64,000 bases of DNA, taken from Betaproteobacteria bacterium (GTDB lineage: Bacteria > Pseudomonadota > Gammaproteobacteria > Burkholderiales > Burkholderiaceae_C). The notes beneath the pieces were generated by a model. That model ran no database searches. It was not told the origin of the DNA and saw nothing but the letters and a program-made list of their open reading frames with translations. The translations under genes and the position numbers were made by a program. The DNA is taken from assembly GCA_947453725.1 (NCBI GenBank), contig CANGHH010000003.1, positions 62,001 through 126,000 on the forward strand, given 5' to 3'. Shown piece after piece: positions 1-8,288 of the stretch; the stretch's first letter is position 1, and each line of letters begins with the position of its first letter.

Positions 1-2
1 CC

Positions 3-1148
3 GACGCCAGCCCGACCAAATGGCACCTGGCCCACGTCACCTGGTTCTTCGAGACCTTCGTGCTCGAACGCTTCGAGCCCGGCTTTCAGCCGCACCACCC
101 GGCTTTCCGCGTGCTGTTCAACAGCTACTACCAGGGCGTCGGCGACCAGCACCCGCGGGCCCAGCGCGGCTTGATCACGCGGCCCGACCTGGCGGCCGTC
201 AGGGCCTACCGCGCCAACGTCGACGCCCGCATGGCCGCCTTGCTGGCCGGCCCGCCGGACACCGCCAGCCAGGCCGAACGCGACCGCCTGGTCGAGCTCG
301 GCCTGCAGCACGAACAGCAGCACCAGGAACTGCTGCTGACCGATGTGCTGCACCTGCTGTCGTGCAACCCGCTGGCGCCCGCCTACCGGGCGCCGCCAAC
401 GACGCCCTTGCAGCCCGCGCCGGGCCCGCGGGTGGCGCTGGACTGGGTCGGTTTCGCGGGCGGCCTCGTCGAGATCGGCCACGCCGGCCCCGGCTTCGCC
501 TTCGACAATGAAGGCCCCCGCCACCGCCACTGGCTGCCGCCTTACGCGCTGGCCAGCCGCCTGGTCAGCCAGGGCGAGTGGGCCGAATTCATCGAAGACG
601 GTGGCTACCGCGACGCGCGTTGGTGGCTGTCGGCCGGCTGGGACTGGCTCTGCGCGCAGGGCATCGAAGCGCCGCTGTACTGGCGGCGGGACCCCGCCGG
701 CGGCTGGCAGCGCTTCACGCTGGCCGGCCTGCAGGCCCTCGAAGCCGACGCGCCGGTCTGCCACATCAGCCACTTCGAGGCTGACGCCTACGCCCACTGG
801 CGCGCGGCGCGCGACGGGCAGCCGCTGCGCCTGCCGACCGAGGCCGAGTGGGAGCACGCGGCCAACACCTCCACCGACCTGCTGCAGCTGTTCGACCAGG
901 CCTGGCAGTGGACCGCCAGCAGCTACTTGCCGTACCCGGGGTTCCGCCCCTGGGCCGGCGCCGTCGGCGAATACAACGGCAAGTTCATGGTCAACCAGAC
1001 GGTGCTGCGCGGCGGCTCCTGCGCCACGCCGGCCGGCCACAGCCGCGCCAGCTACCGCAACTTCTTTGCGCCGCCGACGCGCTGGCAGTTCAGCGGGCTG
1101 CGGCTGGCGCGCGACCCGGCCTGGACACCCCCGAACCCGGTGCCCTGA
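3..1148 (+). CDS. egtB: EgtB/SenA-like iron-dependent sulfoxide synthase (5' end outside window)
   Basis: The reading frame is open from base 3, so the start lies upstream. Visible are the DinB-like N-terminal part (KWHLAHVTWFFE) and the metal motif HEQQHQE, which with the first histidine would form the three-His iron site of EgtB enzymes, then a formylglycine-generating-enzyme-like C-terminal domain (LPTEAEWEHAAN, YNGKFMVNQ, RGGS, SYRNFF, GLRLARD). EgtB joins a sulfur donor to trimethylhistidine through a C-S bond in ergothioneine synthesis. In Burkholderiales the homologue SenA does the same with selenium for selenoneine; the upstream neighbour that would separate the two (egtD or senB) is outside the window. 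Family certain, substrate not. Confidence 0.88.
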   Translation, partial: DASPTKWHLAHVTWFFETFVLERFEPGFQPHHPAFRVLFNSYYQGVGDQHPRAQRGLITRPDLAAVRAYRANVDARMAALLAGPPDTASQAERDRLVELGLQHEQQHQELLLTDVLHLLSCNPLAPAYRAPPTTPLQPAPGPRVALDWVGFAGGLVEIGHAGPGFAFDNEGPRHRHWLPPYALASRLVSQGEWAEFIEDGGYRDARWWLSAGWDWLCAQGIEAPLYWRRDPAGGWQRFTLAGLQALEADAPVCHISHFEADAYAHWRAARDGQPLRLPTEAEWEHAANTSTDLLQLFDQAWQWTASSYLPYPGFRPWAGAVGEYNGKFMVNQTVLRGGSCATPAGHSRASYRNFFAPPTRWQFSGLRLARDPAWTPPNPVP

Positions 1149-1229
1149 CGGGCTTCGGCGCAAAGCGCCGCGGTAAACGTTCGCCAGGGGACAGACAAGC
1201 CTGCGCCCGCGTGGCAAGCTGGCTTTCCG

Positions 1230-2183
1230 ATGTCGCCAGCAGACCCCGCCACCGTCACCCCGTCGGCCGCCCCGCCAGCCGTCCCGTCAGCCGCGACCGC
1301 CCGCTTGACGCAGGGTCTGCCGGTGACCTGGGCGGCCGATGGCGGCTGGACCTGGCAAGGGCCCCGCGCCACACCGCCACCGCCGCCCGACGGCCTGCTG
1401 CGGCTGACCGGGAAGTTCACGGTGACGGCCGGCCAGCAGGTGCTGGACCTGCTGGCCTTTGTCGGCGGCGTCGCGACCGTGGCGGCGGGCACGCTGCGCC
1501 ACCCCGGCCGGATGCGCTGGCGCGCGGTGCTGCGCGAGTTCGAGATCGGCGGCTTCGACGCGCTGGCGATCATCGGCCTGACGTCCTTCCTGATCGGCGT
1601 CGTCGTCGCCTACCAGGGCGCCGACCAGCTGAAGCATTACGGCGCCAATGTCTTCGTCGTCGAGCTGGTGGGCTACGCGATGCTGCGCGAATTCGCGCCG
1701 CTGATCGGCGCGATCATCATCGCCGGCCGCTCGGGTTCGGCCTATGCGGCGCAGATCGGCACCATGGTCGTCAACGAAGAGATCGACGCGATGCGCACCA
1801 TCGCCATCAACCCGCAGGAGCGCCTGGTGCTGCCCAAGGTCTTCGCGCTGGCGGTCGCCTTGCCGCTGCTGACGGTGTTTGCCGACATCACCGGCGTCTT
1901 CGGTGGCATGGTCATGGCGCGCACCCAGCTCGACATCGGCTTCACCGAGTTCGCTGACCGCTTCGGCACGGTGATGCAGGGCTCGGCGCTGTTGCTCGGT
2001 GTCGGCAAGTCGCTGGTCTTCGCCTGCATCATCACCGGCATCGGCTGCTTCCAGGGCTTCCGCACGGCGGGTAGCGCCGACAGCGTGGGCCGGCAGACGA
2101 CGTTGGCCGTCGTGCAGGCCATCTTCCTGGTCATCGTCGCCGACGCGCTGTTCTCGGTGGTCTTCAACCTGCTGGACCTGTGA
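1230..2183 (+). CDS. MlaE/Ttg2B-family lipid ABC transporter permease
   Basis: 317 residues; about 255 C-terminal residues match the MlaE permease fold with several hydrophobic helices (DALAIIGLTSFLIGVVVAYQ; the family hallmark LREFAPLIGAIIIAGRSGSA; EEIDAMRTI). These permeases sit in the inner membrane and move phospholipids or hydrophobic compounds between inner and outer membranes with MlaF, MlaD and partners. The N-terminal 60 or so residues are an extension compared with E. coli MlaE, with no recognised fold here; extended MlaE proteins are known. First gene of a four-gene operon; the ATPase starts 1 nt after its stop. The start is the first in-frame ATG after EgtB and has no strong ribosome-binding site, so it is uncertain. 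Confidence 0.9.
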   Translation: MSPADPATVTPSAAPPAVPSAATARLTQGLPVTWAADGGWTWQGPRATPPPPPDGLLRLTGKFTVTAGQQVLDLLAFVGGVATVAAGTLRHPGRMRWRAVLREFEIGGFDALAIIGLTSFLIGVVVAYQGADQLKHYGANVFVVELVGYAMLREFAPLIGAIIIAGRSGSAYAAQIGTMVVNEEIDAMRTIAINPQERLVLPKVFALAVALPLLTVFADITGVFGGMVMARTQLDIGFTEFADRFGTVMQGSALLLGVGKSLVFACIITGIGCFQGFRTAGSADSVGRQTTLAVVQAIFLVIVADALFSVVFNLLDL

Positions 2184-2184
2184 C

Positions 2185-2979
2185 ATGCCGGGCGCCAGCG
2201 ACACGGTCATCGACATGCAGCGCATCGTGATGCGCTTTGGCAGCCACACCGTGCACGACGGGCTGGACCTGCGCGTGCGGCGCGGCGAGATCCTCGGGCT
2301 GGCGGGCGGCAGCGGTTCGGGCAAGTCGGTGCTGCTGCGCGAGATGATCCTGCTGCAGCGCCCGACCGCAGGCCGCATCGAGTTGTTCGGCCAGGACACC
2401 GCGGCCACCGACGCGGCGGCCGAACAGGCGCTGCGCCTGCGCTGGGGCGTGATGTTCCAGCGCGGCGGGCTGTTCAGCGCGCTGACGGTGCGCGACAACG
2501 TCGGCCTGCCCCTGCGCGAGCACAGCGCGCTCGATGACGCGCTGATCGACGAGATCGCCGAGTGGAAACTCGCGCTGACCGGTCTGCCGCCCGAGGCCGG
2601 GCTGAAGATGCCCGTCGAGCTGAGCGGCGGCATGCTCAAGCGCGCCGCGCTGGCCCGTGCGCTGTCGCTGTCGCCCGAGCTGCTGTTCCTCGACGAACCG
2701 ACCTCGGGCCTGGACCCGGCCAGCTCGGCCGGTGTCGACGAGCTGATCCTGAAGACGCACGCGCTGTACCGGCCGACGATGGTCATCATCAGCCACGACC
2801 TCGACCTGCTGTGGCAGGTCTGCGACCGCGTCGCGGTGCTCGGCGAAGGCCGCGTGCTGGCGCTGGGCACGATGGCCGAACTGGCCCGCGACGAGCAGCC
2901 GACGGTGCGCGCCTATTTCACCAACCGCCGGCAGGCCCGCGGCGCAGCCATGGCCGCCGTGGCGGCCGCCGCGCATTAG
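2185..2979 (+). CDS. MlaF/Ttg2A-family ABC ATPase
   Basis: 264 residues with Walker A (GGSGSGKS, near residue 41), Q-loop region (MFQRGGLF, typical of MlaF), signature (LSGGMLKRAALARAL), Walker B (LLFLDEPTSGLDP) and H-loop (ISHD). The signature variant SGGMLKR is characteristic of the MlaF group rather than amino-acid or drug ATPases. The ATG at 2185 lies 1 nt after the permease stop, and the frame is open further upstream only inside the permease gene. It would energise lipid transport with the preceding permease and the following MCE protein. The alanine-rich tail of about 15 residues is not part of the ATPase core. Confidence 0.92.
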   Translation: MPGASDTVIDMQRIVMRFGSHTVHDGLDLRVRRGEILGLAGGSGSGKSVLLREMILLQRPTAGRIELFGQDTAATDAAAEQALRLRWGVMFQRGGLFSALTVRDNVGLPLREHSALDDALIDEIAEWKLALTGLPPEAGLKMPVELSGGMLKRAALARALSLSPELLFLDEPTSGLDPASSAGVDELILKTHALYRPTMVIISHDLDLLWQVCDRVAVLGEGRVLALGTMAELARDEQPTVRAYFTNRRQARGAAMAAVAAAAH

Positions 2980-2991
2980 GACGGCGCCGCG

Positions 2992-3930
2992 GTGGACGAC
3001 AAGGTCAACTATTCCCTGGTCGGCGCCTTCGTGCTGGTGCTGGGCGCCTTGCTGGTGGCCGGCGTGCTGTGGTTGTCGGTCGGCCTGGGCTCGCGCCGCG
3101 CGGTGGACCGCTACCAGGCCTACATCGAGGAATCGGTGGCCGGTCTGAACCTGGATGCGCCGGTCAAGTACATGGGTGTGGACGTCGGCAAGGTGGGTCG
3201 TATCGAGATCGACCCGCAGAACCCGCGCCGCGTGCGGCTGGTCTTCCTGATCCACCGCGGCACGCCGATCCGGCAGGACAGCCTGGCTTCCTTGCGGACC
3301 CAGGGTCTGACCGGCATCGCCTACGTCGAGATCAGCGGTGGCAGCCCGGCTTCACCCGCGCTGGTGGCCGCGGCCGACGGCGTGCCGCCGACCATCCCCT
3401 TCAAGCTCTCGCTCAGCGCCCGGCTGGAAAGCGTGGTGACGCACCTGCTGGGCAATCTGGACCGCCTGTCGGACAACTTCAACGCGGCCTTCGACGCCGA
3501 CAACCGGACTGCCCTGAAGTCCACGCTGACCGACCTGGCTGCGCTGGTCCACGCGCTGGAAGCGAACAAGGGCGTGCTGACCCGGGGCCTCGCCGACGCC
3601 GCGCAGACGGCGCAGCGGGCGGCCAGCGCCAGTCTGCGGCTGGACCCGACGCTGCAGGACATCAGCCACAGCGCGCAGGCCGTGGCGCGCATGGCCGACG
3701 GCGTCAGCGCCACCAGCCTGCGCGCGGGCCAGACGGCCGATGCGGCAGCCAGCGCGGCGCAGCAGCTCGGCAGCGACACCCTGCCCGAACTGGCGCGCCT
3801 GCTGGCCGAGCTGAAACAGTTGTCGGCCTCGCTGCGCGCCCTCAGCGACCAGACCGCGCGCAGCCCGAGCAGCCTGGTCGTCGGGCGCCCGGTGCCGCCG
3901 CCCGGGCCTGGAGAAAGCCAGCCGCCATGA
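2992..3930 (+). CDS. MlaD/MCE-domain protein, inner-membrane anchored
   Basis: 312 residues beginning with GTG 12 nt after the ATPase stop. A single hydrophobic helix (residues about 9-30) anchors the protein; an MCE domain follows (about 38-120, with VKYMGVDVGKV and LRTQGLTGIAYVEI), then a long alanine/leucine-rich stretch (about 150-290) likely to be helical or coiled-coil. MCE proteins form hexameric rings or tubes that carry lipids across the periplasm. The long C-terminal part makes it more like Ttg2C/PqiB-type proteins than the short E. coli MlaD. The stop overlaps the start of the lipoprotein gene by 4 nt (ATGA), which fits translational coupling. Confidence 0.9.
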   Translation: MDDKVNYSLVGAFVLVLGALLVAGVLWLSVGLGSRRAVDRYQAYIEESVAGLNLDAPVKYMGVDVGKVGRIEIDPQNPRRVRLVFLIHRGTPIRQDSLASLRTQGLTGIAYVEISGGSPASPALVAAADGVPPTIPFKLSLSARLESVVTHLLGNLDRLSDNFNAAFDADNRTALKSTLTDLAALVHALEANKGVLTRGLADAAQTAQRAASASLRLDPTLQDISHSAQAVARMADGVSATSLRAGQTADAAASAAQQLGSDTLPELARLLAELKQLSASLRALSDQTARSPSSLVVGRPVPPPGPGESQPP

Positions 3931-4592
3931 ACCGAGCCACCCGACGCCGATGGCTGGCGCTGACCAAGGGGCTGGCCGCCTGGTCGGCCCTGTCGCTGAT
4001 GGCGGCCTTGAGCGGCTGCTCGGCGACGCTGCTGCCCAAGCCGCCGCCGGCGGCCGCGCGCTACACGCTGGACGGCCTGGCCGCCTGGCCCGCCGCGCCT
4101 GCAGCCCAGCCGGCCGAGGCCGCGCCCGTGCTGCTGCTCGACCCGCCCCGCGCCGCGCCGGGCCACGACAGCACCCGCATGCTCTACCAGCGCCAGCCGC
4201 AGCAGCTGGAAGCCTTTGCCTTCCACGAATGGGCCGAACCGCCAGCCCGGCTGCTGGCGCCGCTGCTGCAGCAGGCGCTGCAAGGCAGCGGCGCCTTTCG
4301 CGCGGTGCTGCTGGCGCCGACTTCGGGGAGCGGCGGCTTGCGGCTGGAGACCGAACTGGTCCGCCTGCAGCAGGACTTCGGCGCGAAGCCCAGCGTCGTC
4401 CGCCTGACGCTGCGCGCGGCCTTGATCGACACCGCGACGCGCCGCGTCATCGCGACCCAGGTCTTCGACGCCAGCGTCCCGGCCGCCCGCGAGGACCCGG
4501 TGGCCGGCGTGGCTGCTGCCCAGCAGGCGACGCAGCAGGTGCTCGGCCAACTGGCCAGCGCCTGCGCCCATTGGGCGCGGGCGCTGCGCTGA
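3927..4592 (+). CDS. ABC-type transport auxiliary lipoprotein (PqiC/DUF330-like)
   Basis: 221 residues. A positively charged N-terminus (RATRRR) and hydrophobic stretch end in a lipobox (LSGC, Cys about residue 31), so a lipidated, probably outer-membrane protein. The mature part has the layout of PqiC/YmbA-type lipoproteins (ARYTLDG..., MLYQRQPQQLEAFAFHEWAEPPARLL), which sit next to MCE operons and are thought to bind the MCE tube at the outer membrane. It completes the permease, ATPase, MCE, lipoprotein set. Its TGA directly abuts the stop of the convergent crotonase gene (TGATCA), leaving no room for a separate terminator. Confidence 0.85.
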   Translation: MNRATRRRWLALTKGLAAWSALSLMAALSGCSATLLPKPPPAAARYTLDGLAAWPAAPAAQPAEAAPVLLLDPPRAAPGHDSTRMLYQRQPQQLEAFAFHEWAEPPARLLAPLLQQALQGSGAFRAVLLAPTSGSGGLRLETELVRLQQDFGAKPSVVRLTLRAALIDTATRRVIATQVFDASVPAAREDPVAGVAAAQQATQQVLGQLASACAHWARALR

Positions 4593-5384
4593 TCAGGGCA
4601 GCCAGTTCGCCGGGCGTTTGCCGAGGAAGGCGGCGAAGCCTTCGCGCGCTTCGGCGCTGCCGCGCACGCGGCTGATGGTCTGCGCGGTCAGCTCGATGAC
4701 CGCCGGCGTGATCGGCCCGACCTCGAGTTGCGCGAACAGCGCCTTGATCTCGGCCTGCGCGCCGGGGCCGCCGGCCAGCAGCGCGGCCAGCGTCGCGTCG
4801 ACCGCCGCGTCCAGTTCATCCAGCGCCACGACTTTCTGAACCAGGCCCAGCGCCAGCGCCTCGGCGGCGCCGATGCGTTCGGTGCTCAGCGCCAGCCGTT
4901 TTGCCTGCCGCTTGCCCACCGCGTTCGTCAGGTAGGGCCCGATGGCGGCCGGCAGGATGCCGAAGCGGGCCTCGCTGACGGCGAAGCCGGCGTTGTCGGC
5001 CGCGATGGCGATGTCGCAGGCGCAGGCCAGGCCCACGCCGCCGCCCAGCGCCGCACCCTGCACGCGCGCGACGACGGGTTTGGGCGCCGATTCGATGCGC
5101 GCCAGCATGCCGGCGAAGCGCCGCGCATCTTGCAGATTCCATGCCGGCGACGCGGTGCTGGCGCGCTGCATCCACTGCAGGTCGGCACCGGCGCTGAAGT
5201 GCTTGCCCTCGCCGGCCAGCACGATGACGCGCACGGCCGGGTCGGCGATCAGGCGTTCGAAAGCCGCATCCAGTTCGGCGATCATGGTTTCGTCGAAGGC
5301 GTTGAAGACGGCCGGGCGGGCCATGGTCAATTGCGCCACGCCAGGCGCGCGGTTCGTGATGACCAGGGTGGTGTAGAGGCCCAT
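4593..5384 (-). CDS. enoyl-CoA hydratase/isomerase family protein (LiuC-like)
   Basis: 263 residues of crotonase fold: oxyanion segments HFSAGADLQWM and GAALGGGVGLACACD, then the active-site region SEARFGILPAAIGPY. The wording is close to methylglutaconyl-CoA hydratases of leucine breakdown, but the gene is last in the boxC-boxB-boxA operon, where a hydratase could act on the unsaturated dehydroadipyl-CoA made downstream of ring cleavage. The chosen ATG overlaps the boxA stop by one base (TGATG), so translation is probably coupled. The open frame extends about 20 codons upstream, inside boxA, and is not needed. Substrate is inferred from context. Confidence 0.87.
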   Translation of the reverse strand: MGLYTTLVITNRAPGVAQLTMARPAVFNAFDETMIAELDAAFERLIADPAVRVIVLAGEGKHFSAGADLQWMQRASTASPAWNLQDARRFAGMLARIESAPKPVVARVQGAALGGGVGLACACDIAIAADNAGFAVSEARFGILPAAIGPYLTNAVGKRQAKRLALSTERIGAAEALALGLVQKVVALDELDAAVDATLAALLAGGPGAQAEIKALFAQLEVGPITPAVIELTAQTISRVRGSAEAREGFAAFLGKRPANWLP

Positions 5385-6676
5385 CAGTAAGTCTCCAGGT
5401 GGAGGCGGCCTTCGCGCTTCATGGCCGCGCCCAGGCTGTCCCAATCCAGACCGGCTTGCTGTGCCACGTCACGCAGCGCCAGCACCACGCCTTCTTCCAT
5501 GGCCTTGAGGCCGCAGACGTAGAAACAGGCGTTGGGGTCGCTCAGCAGCGGCACCAGATCGGCGGCGCGTTCGCGCATCGCGTCCTGCACATAGCGCTTG
5601 GGTGCGCCGGGCGTGCGGCTGAAGGCGAAGTTGGTGTCGATGAAGTCCTTGGGCAGGCTTTGCAGCGGGCCGAAATAGGGCAGTTCTTCCTGGGTTCGTG
5701 CGCCGAAGAACAGCATCAACTTGCCGCCCTCGAACTTGCCCGAACTGCGCAAGCGGCGGCGCCATTCGGTCATCGCGCGCATTGGCGCCGAGCCGGTGCC
5801 GGTACAGATCATCACGATGTGGCTCTTCGGGTGGTTGGGCATCAGGAAGCTGGTGCCGAAAGGCCCGATGACCTGCACCGTGTCGCCCACCTTCAGGTCG
5901 CACATGAAGTTGCTGGCCACACCGCGCACCGGTTGGCCGCTGTGGTCCTGCAGCACGCGCTTGATGGTCAGGCTCAGGTTGTTGTAGCCCGGCCGCTCGC
6001 CGTTGCGCGGGCTGGCGATGCTGTACTGCCGCGCGTGGTGGGCGCGGCCCTTTTCGTCGGTGCCGGGTGGCACGACGGCGATGCTCTGGCCTTCCAGCAC
6101 CGGGAAGGGCAGGGTGCCGAAGTCGAGCACGATGTGGTGCGTGTCGTAGTCGCTGCCGGCGGTCTGGCCGACTTCGGTGACGCGGAAATTGCCCGTCACC
6201 GTGGCGGTGATGGCCTTGTCCGCGGACCTCGGGCCGTAGAGGTTGGTGTAGGGGTGGGCGGCCGACCAGGGCGGCAGCGTGGCGCCGTAAGCCGCGCTGT
6301 CGAAGGGGGAGGCGCCGGCCTCGGCGACGCTGGCCTGGGGCGCCGCGTCGATGGCGGCTGCAGCGAATTCGGCACCCGCCTCGGCCAGCAATTGCTCGCG
6401 CGGCAGTTCCGCCGGCAGCGATTCCCAGCCGAACTGTTCCTGCAGGCTGTACACCCGCGCCAGCGGCATGCTGCGGTAGTTGTCGATGCTGCCGGTGGGG
6501 CAGGGCGAGATGCAGGCGTTGCACCAGTTGCACAGGCTGGCGTCGACCACGTAATTCGCCGAGTCGTGCGTGATCGCGCCGACCGGACACATGGTCTCGC
6601 AGGTGTTGCAGCGGATGCAGATCTCGGGGTCGATCAGGTGCTGCTTGATGACGGCGGGCGCGGCTGCCATGTCCAT
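5384..6676 (-). CDS. boxA: benzoyl-CoA 2,3-epoxidase reductase subunit BoxA
   Basis: 430 residues. Two ferredoxin-type 4Fe-4S motifs lie at the N-terminus (Cys 20/23/26/30 and 49/52/55/59), followed after a linker by a ferredoxin-NADP reductase module: FAD motif [15 protein letters not shown] motif [10 protein letters not shown] and a C-terminal end in ETY. BoxA passes electrons from NADPH to the di-iron oxygenase BoxB, which epoxidises benzoyl-CoA. The start is ATG with a purine-rich AAGGAGACG just upstream; a second ATG two codons later is possible. It lies 71 nt after boxB and is followed by a one-base overlap with the crotonase gene. Confidence 0.96.
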   Translation of the reverse strand: MDMAAAPAVIKQHLIDPEICIRCNTCETMCPVGAITHDSANYVVDASLCNWCNACISPCPTGSIDNYRSMPLARVYSLQEQFGWESLPAELPREQLLAEAGAEFAAAAIDAAPQASVAEAGASPFDSAAYGATLPPWSAAHPYTNLYGPRSADKAITATVTGNFRVTEVGQTAGSDYDTHHIVLDFGTLPFPVLEGQSIAVVPPGTDEKGRAHHARQYSIASPRNGERPGYNNLSLTIKRVLQDHSGQPVRGVASNFMCDLKVGDTVQVIGPFGTSFLMPNHPKSHIVMICTGTGSAPMRAMTEWRRRLRSSGKFEGGKLMLFFGARTQEELPYFGPLQSLPKDFIDTNFAFSRTPGAPKRYVQDAMRERAADLVPLLSDPNACFYVCGLKAMEEGVVLALRDVAQQAGLDWDSLGAAMKREGRLHLETY

Positions 6677-6747
6677 CGTTCGTCTCCTTGTGCGCTGTTG
6701 TGCGAAAGGGGCCCGCGGGCCCCCTCGTTCATGCCGGTCCCGCGAGA

Positions 6748-8175
6748 TTACGCGAAGCGGACATAGTCGAAGTCCACGGGCTGGCGGTTGATGCCCATCA
6801 CCGGCGCGGCGATCCAGTTGGCCATCTTGCCGGGCTCGACGACCCGGCCCATCAGGCTGGTGACGAAGGCGCGGTCGCCGCCGCTGGGCAGCCACTTGTC
6901 CTCGTTGGCCTTCCATTCGGCTTCGCTCAGCACCTGGCCTTGTGGCGACACCTTCACGCCCTTCAGCGCGCCGATGTTGCGGTGGAAGGCCTTGTGCGGC
7001 ACGCTCAGGCGGGTCGGGATACCGGCCTTTTCCAGCACCTTGTTCCAGCGGTTCACGCCGGCCACGCTGTCGGTGATGTAGTCGTCGCGCAGCACTTCGT
7101 TCAGCGCGTTCAACATCGGCACTTCGCGTTCCACCAGTTGCCCGTTGCGGGCTTCCAGCACCTTGTAGGTCTGGCCCTTCAGCACATGGTCATCGACGCG
7201 CTTGCCTTCTTCGTAGCGGCCCTTCAGGCCGCTGGAATAGAAGGTGGCGGCATTGCTGGACTCGTCGGCGCCGAAGAGGTCGATCGTCACGCTGAAGTGG
7301 AAGTTGATGTATCGCTGGATGGTCGGCAGGTCGATCACGCCGGCGTTGCGCAGCACCGCCACGTCGTCGGTCTTCAGCTCGTTCATCTTCTGCGCGGTGC
7401 GGCTGATGACGCGGCTGATGCCGCTCTCGCCCACGAACATGTGGTGGGCCTCTTCGGTCAGCATGAACTTGGTGGTCCGGGCCAGCGGGTCGAAAGCGCT
7501 CTCGGCCAGCGCGCACAGCTGGAACTTGCCGTCGCGGTCGGTGAAGTAGGTGAACATGAAGAAGCTCAGCCAGTCGGGCGTGGCTTCGTTGAAGGCACCC
7601 AGGATGCGCGGGTTGTTCTCGTCGCCGCTGCGGCGTTCCAGCAGCGCTTCGGCTTCTTCGCGGCCGTCGCGACCGAAATGCTTGTGCAGCAGGTAGACCA
7701 TCGCCCACAGGTGGCGGCCTTCCTCGACGTTGATCTGGAAGAGGTTGCGCAGGTCGTACATGCTGGGCGCGGTCAGGCCCAGGTGACGCTGCTGTTCCAC
7801 CGAAGCCGGTTCGGTGTCGCCCTGCGTCACGATGATGCGGCGCAAGTTGGCGCGGTGTTCGCCGGGCACGTCCTGCCAGGCCTTCTCGCCCTTGTGGTCG
7901 CCGAAATGGATGTCGCGGTTGGCGTCGCCCGGGTTCAGGAAGATGCCCCAGCGGTAGTCGCGCATCTTCACGTGGCCGAACTGCGCCCAGCCCTGAGGGT
8001 CGACGCTGACGGCGGTGCGCAGGTAGACGTCCATGTCGGTCGAGCCCTCGGGGCCCATGTCGTCCCACCAGTTGATGAAGTTGGGCTGCCACTGCTCCAG
8101 CGCGCGCTGCAGCGTGCGGTCTTCGCTGAGGTTGACGTTGTTGGGGATCTTCTCGCTGTAGTTCATCGTGCTCAT
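6748..8175 (-). CDS. boxB: benzoyl-CoA 2,3-epoxidase oxygenase subunit BoxB
   Basis: 475 residues, the usual BoxB length. BoxB is a soluble class I di-iron monooxygenase that converts benzoyl-CoA to its 2,3-epoxide using electrons from BoxA. Carboxylate/histidine motifs of the di-iron site are visible ([11 protein letters not shown] and [11 protein letters not shown]). The N-terminal [12 protein letters not shown] and the [12 protein letters not shown] segment are typical of the family. Start at ATG 8175 (MSTMNY) with a GGAG-like sequence upstream; the second ATG three codons later is an alternative. A short repeat element sits in the gap between boxC and this gene. Confidence 0.97.
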   Translation of the reverse strand: MSTMNYSEKIPNNVNLSEDRTLQRALEQWQPNFINWWDDMGPEGSTDMDVYLRTAVSVDPQGWAQFGHVKMRDYRWGIFLNPGDANRDIHFGDHKGEKAWQDVPGEHRANLRRIIVTQGDTEPASVEQQRHLGLTAPSMYDLRNLFQINVEEGRHLWAMVYLLHKHFGRDGREEAEALLERRSGDENNPRILGAFNEATPDWLSFFMFTYFTDRDGKFQLCALAESAFDPLARTTKFMLTEEAHHMFVGESGISRVISRTAQKMNELKTDDVAVLRNAGVIDLPTIQRYINFHFSVTIDLFGADESSNAATFYSSGLKGRYEEGKRVDDHVLKGQTYKVLEARNGQLVEREVPMLNALNEVLRDDYITDSVAGVNRWNKVLEKAGIPTRLSVPHKAFHRNIGALKGVKVSPQGQVLSEAEWKANEDKWLPSGGDRAFVTSLMGRVVEPGKMANWIAAPVMGINRQPVDFDYVRFA

Positions 8176-8210
8176 GAAGGCTCCAATGCGGTTGGGAACG
8201 GTCTTGTCGA

Positions 8211-8285
8211 GCGGCCGCCGCGGAACCGGCTTTGCCGGGCCGCTGGCGGCGCCCCTTGAGGGGTGCGCCGTCAGGCGCTACGGGG
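8211..8285 (-). repeat. intergenic palindromic repeat, copy 1 (boxC-boxB gap)
   Basis: Read on the minus strand this holds an inverted repeat CCCCTCAAGGGG (8252-8263), then CCCGGCAAAGCCGG (8226-8239) and a CCGCGGCGG tail. The same modules in the same order and orientation relative to transcription recur at 16301-16385. It fills most of the 113-nt gap between boxC and boxB and could form hairpins that attenuate or terminate transcription, or protect transcript ends. Confidence 0.75.
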
Positions 8286-8288
8286 TGG

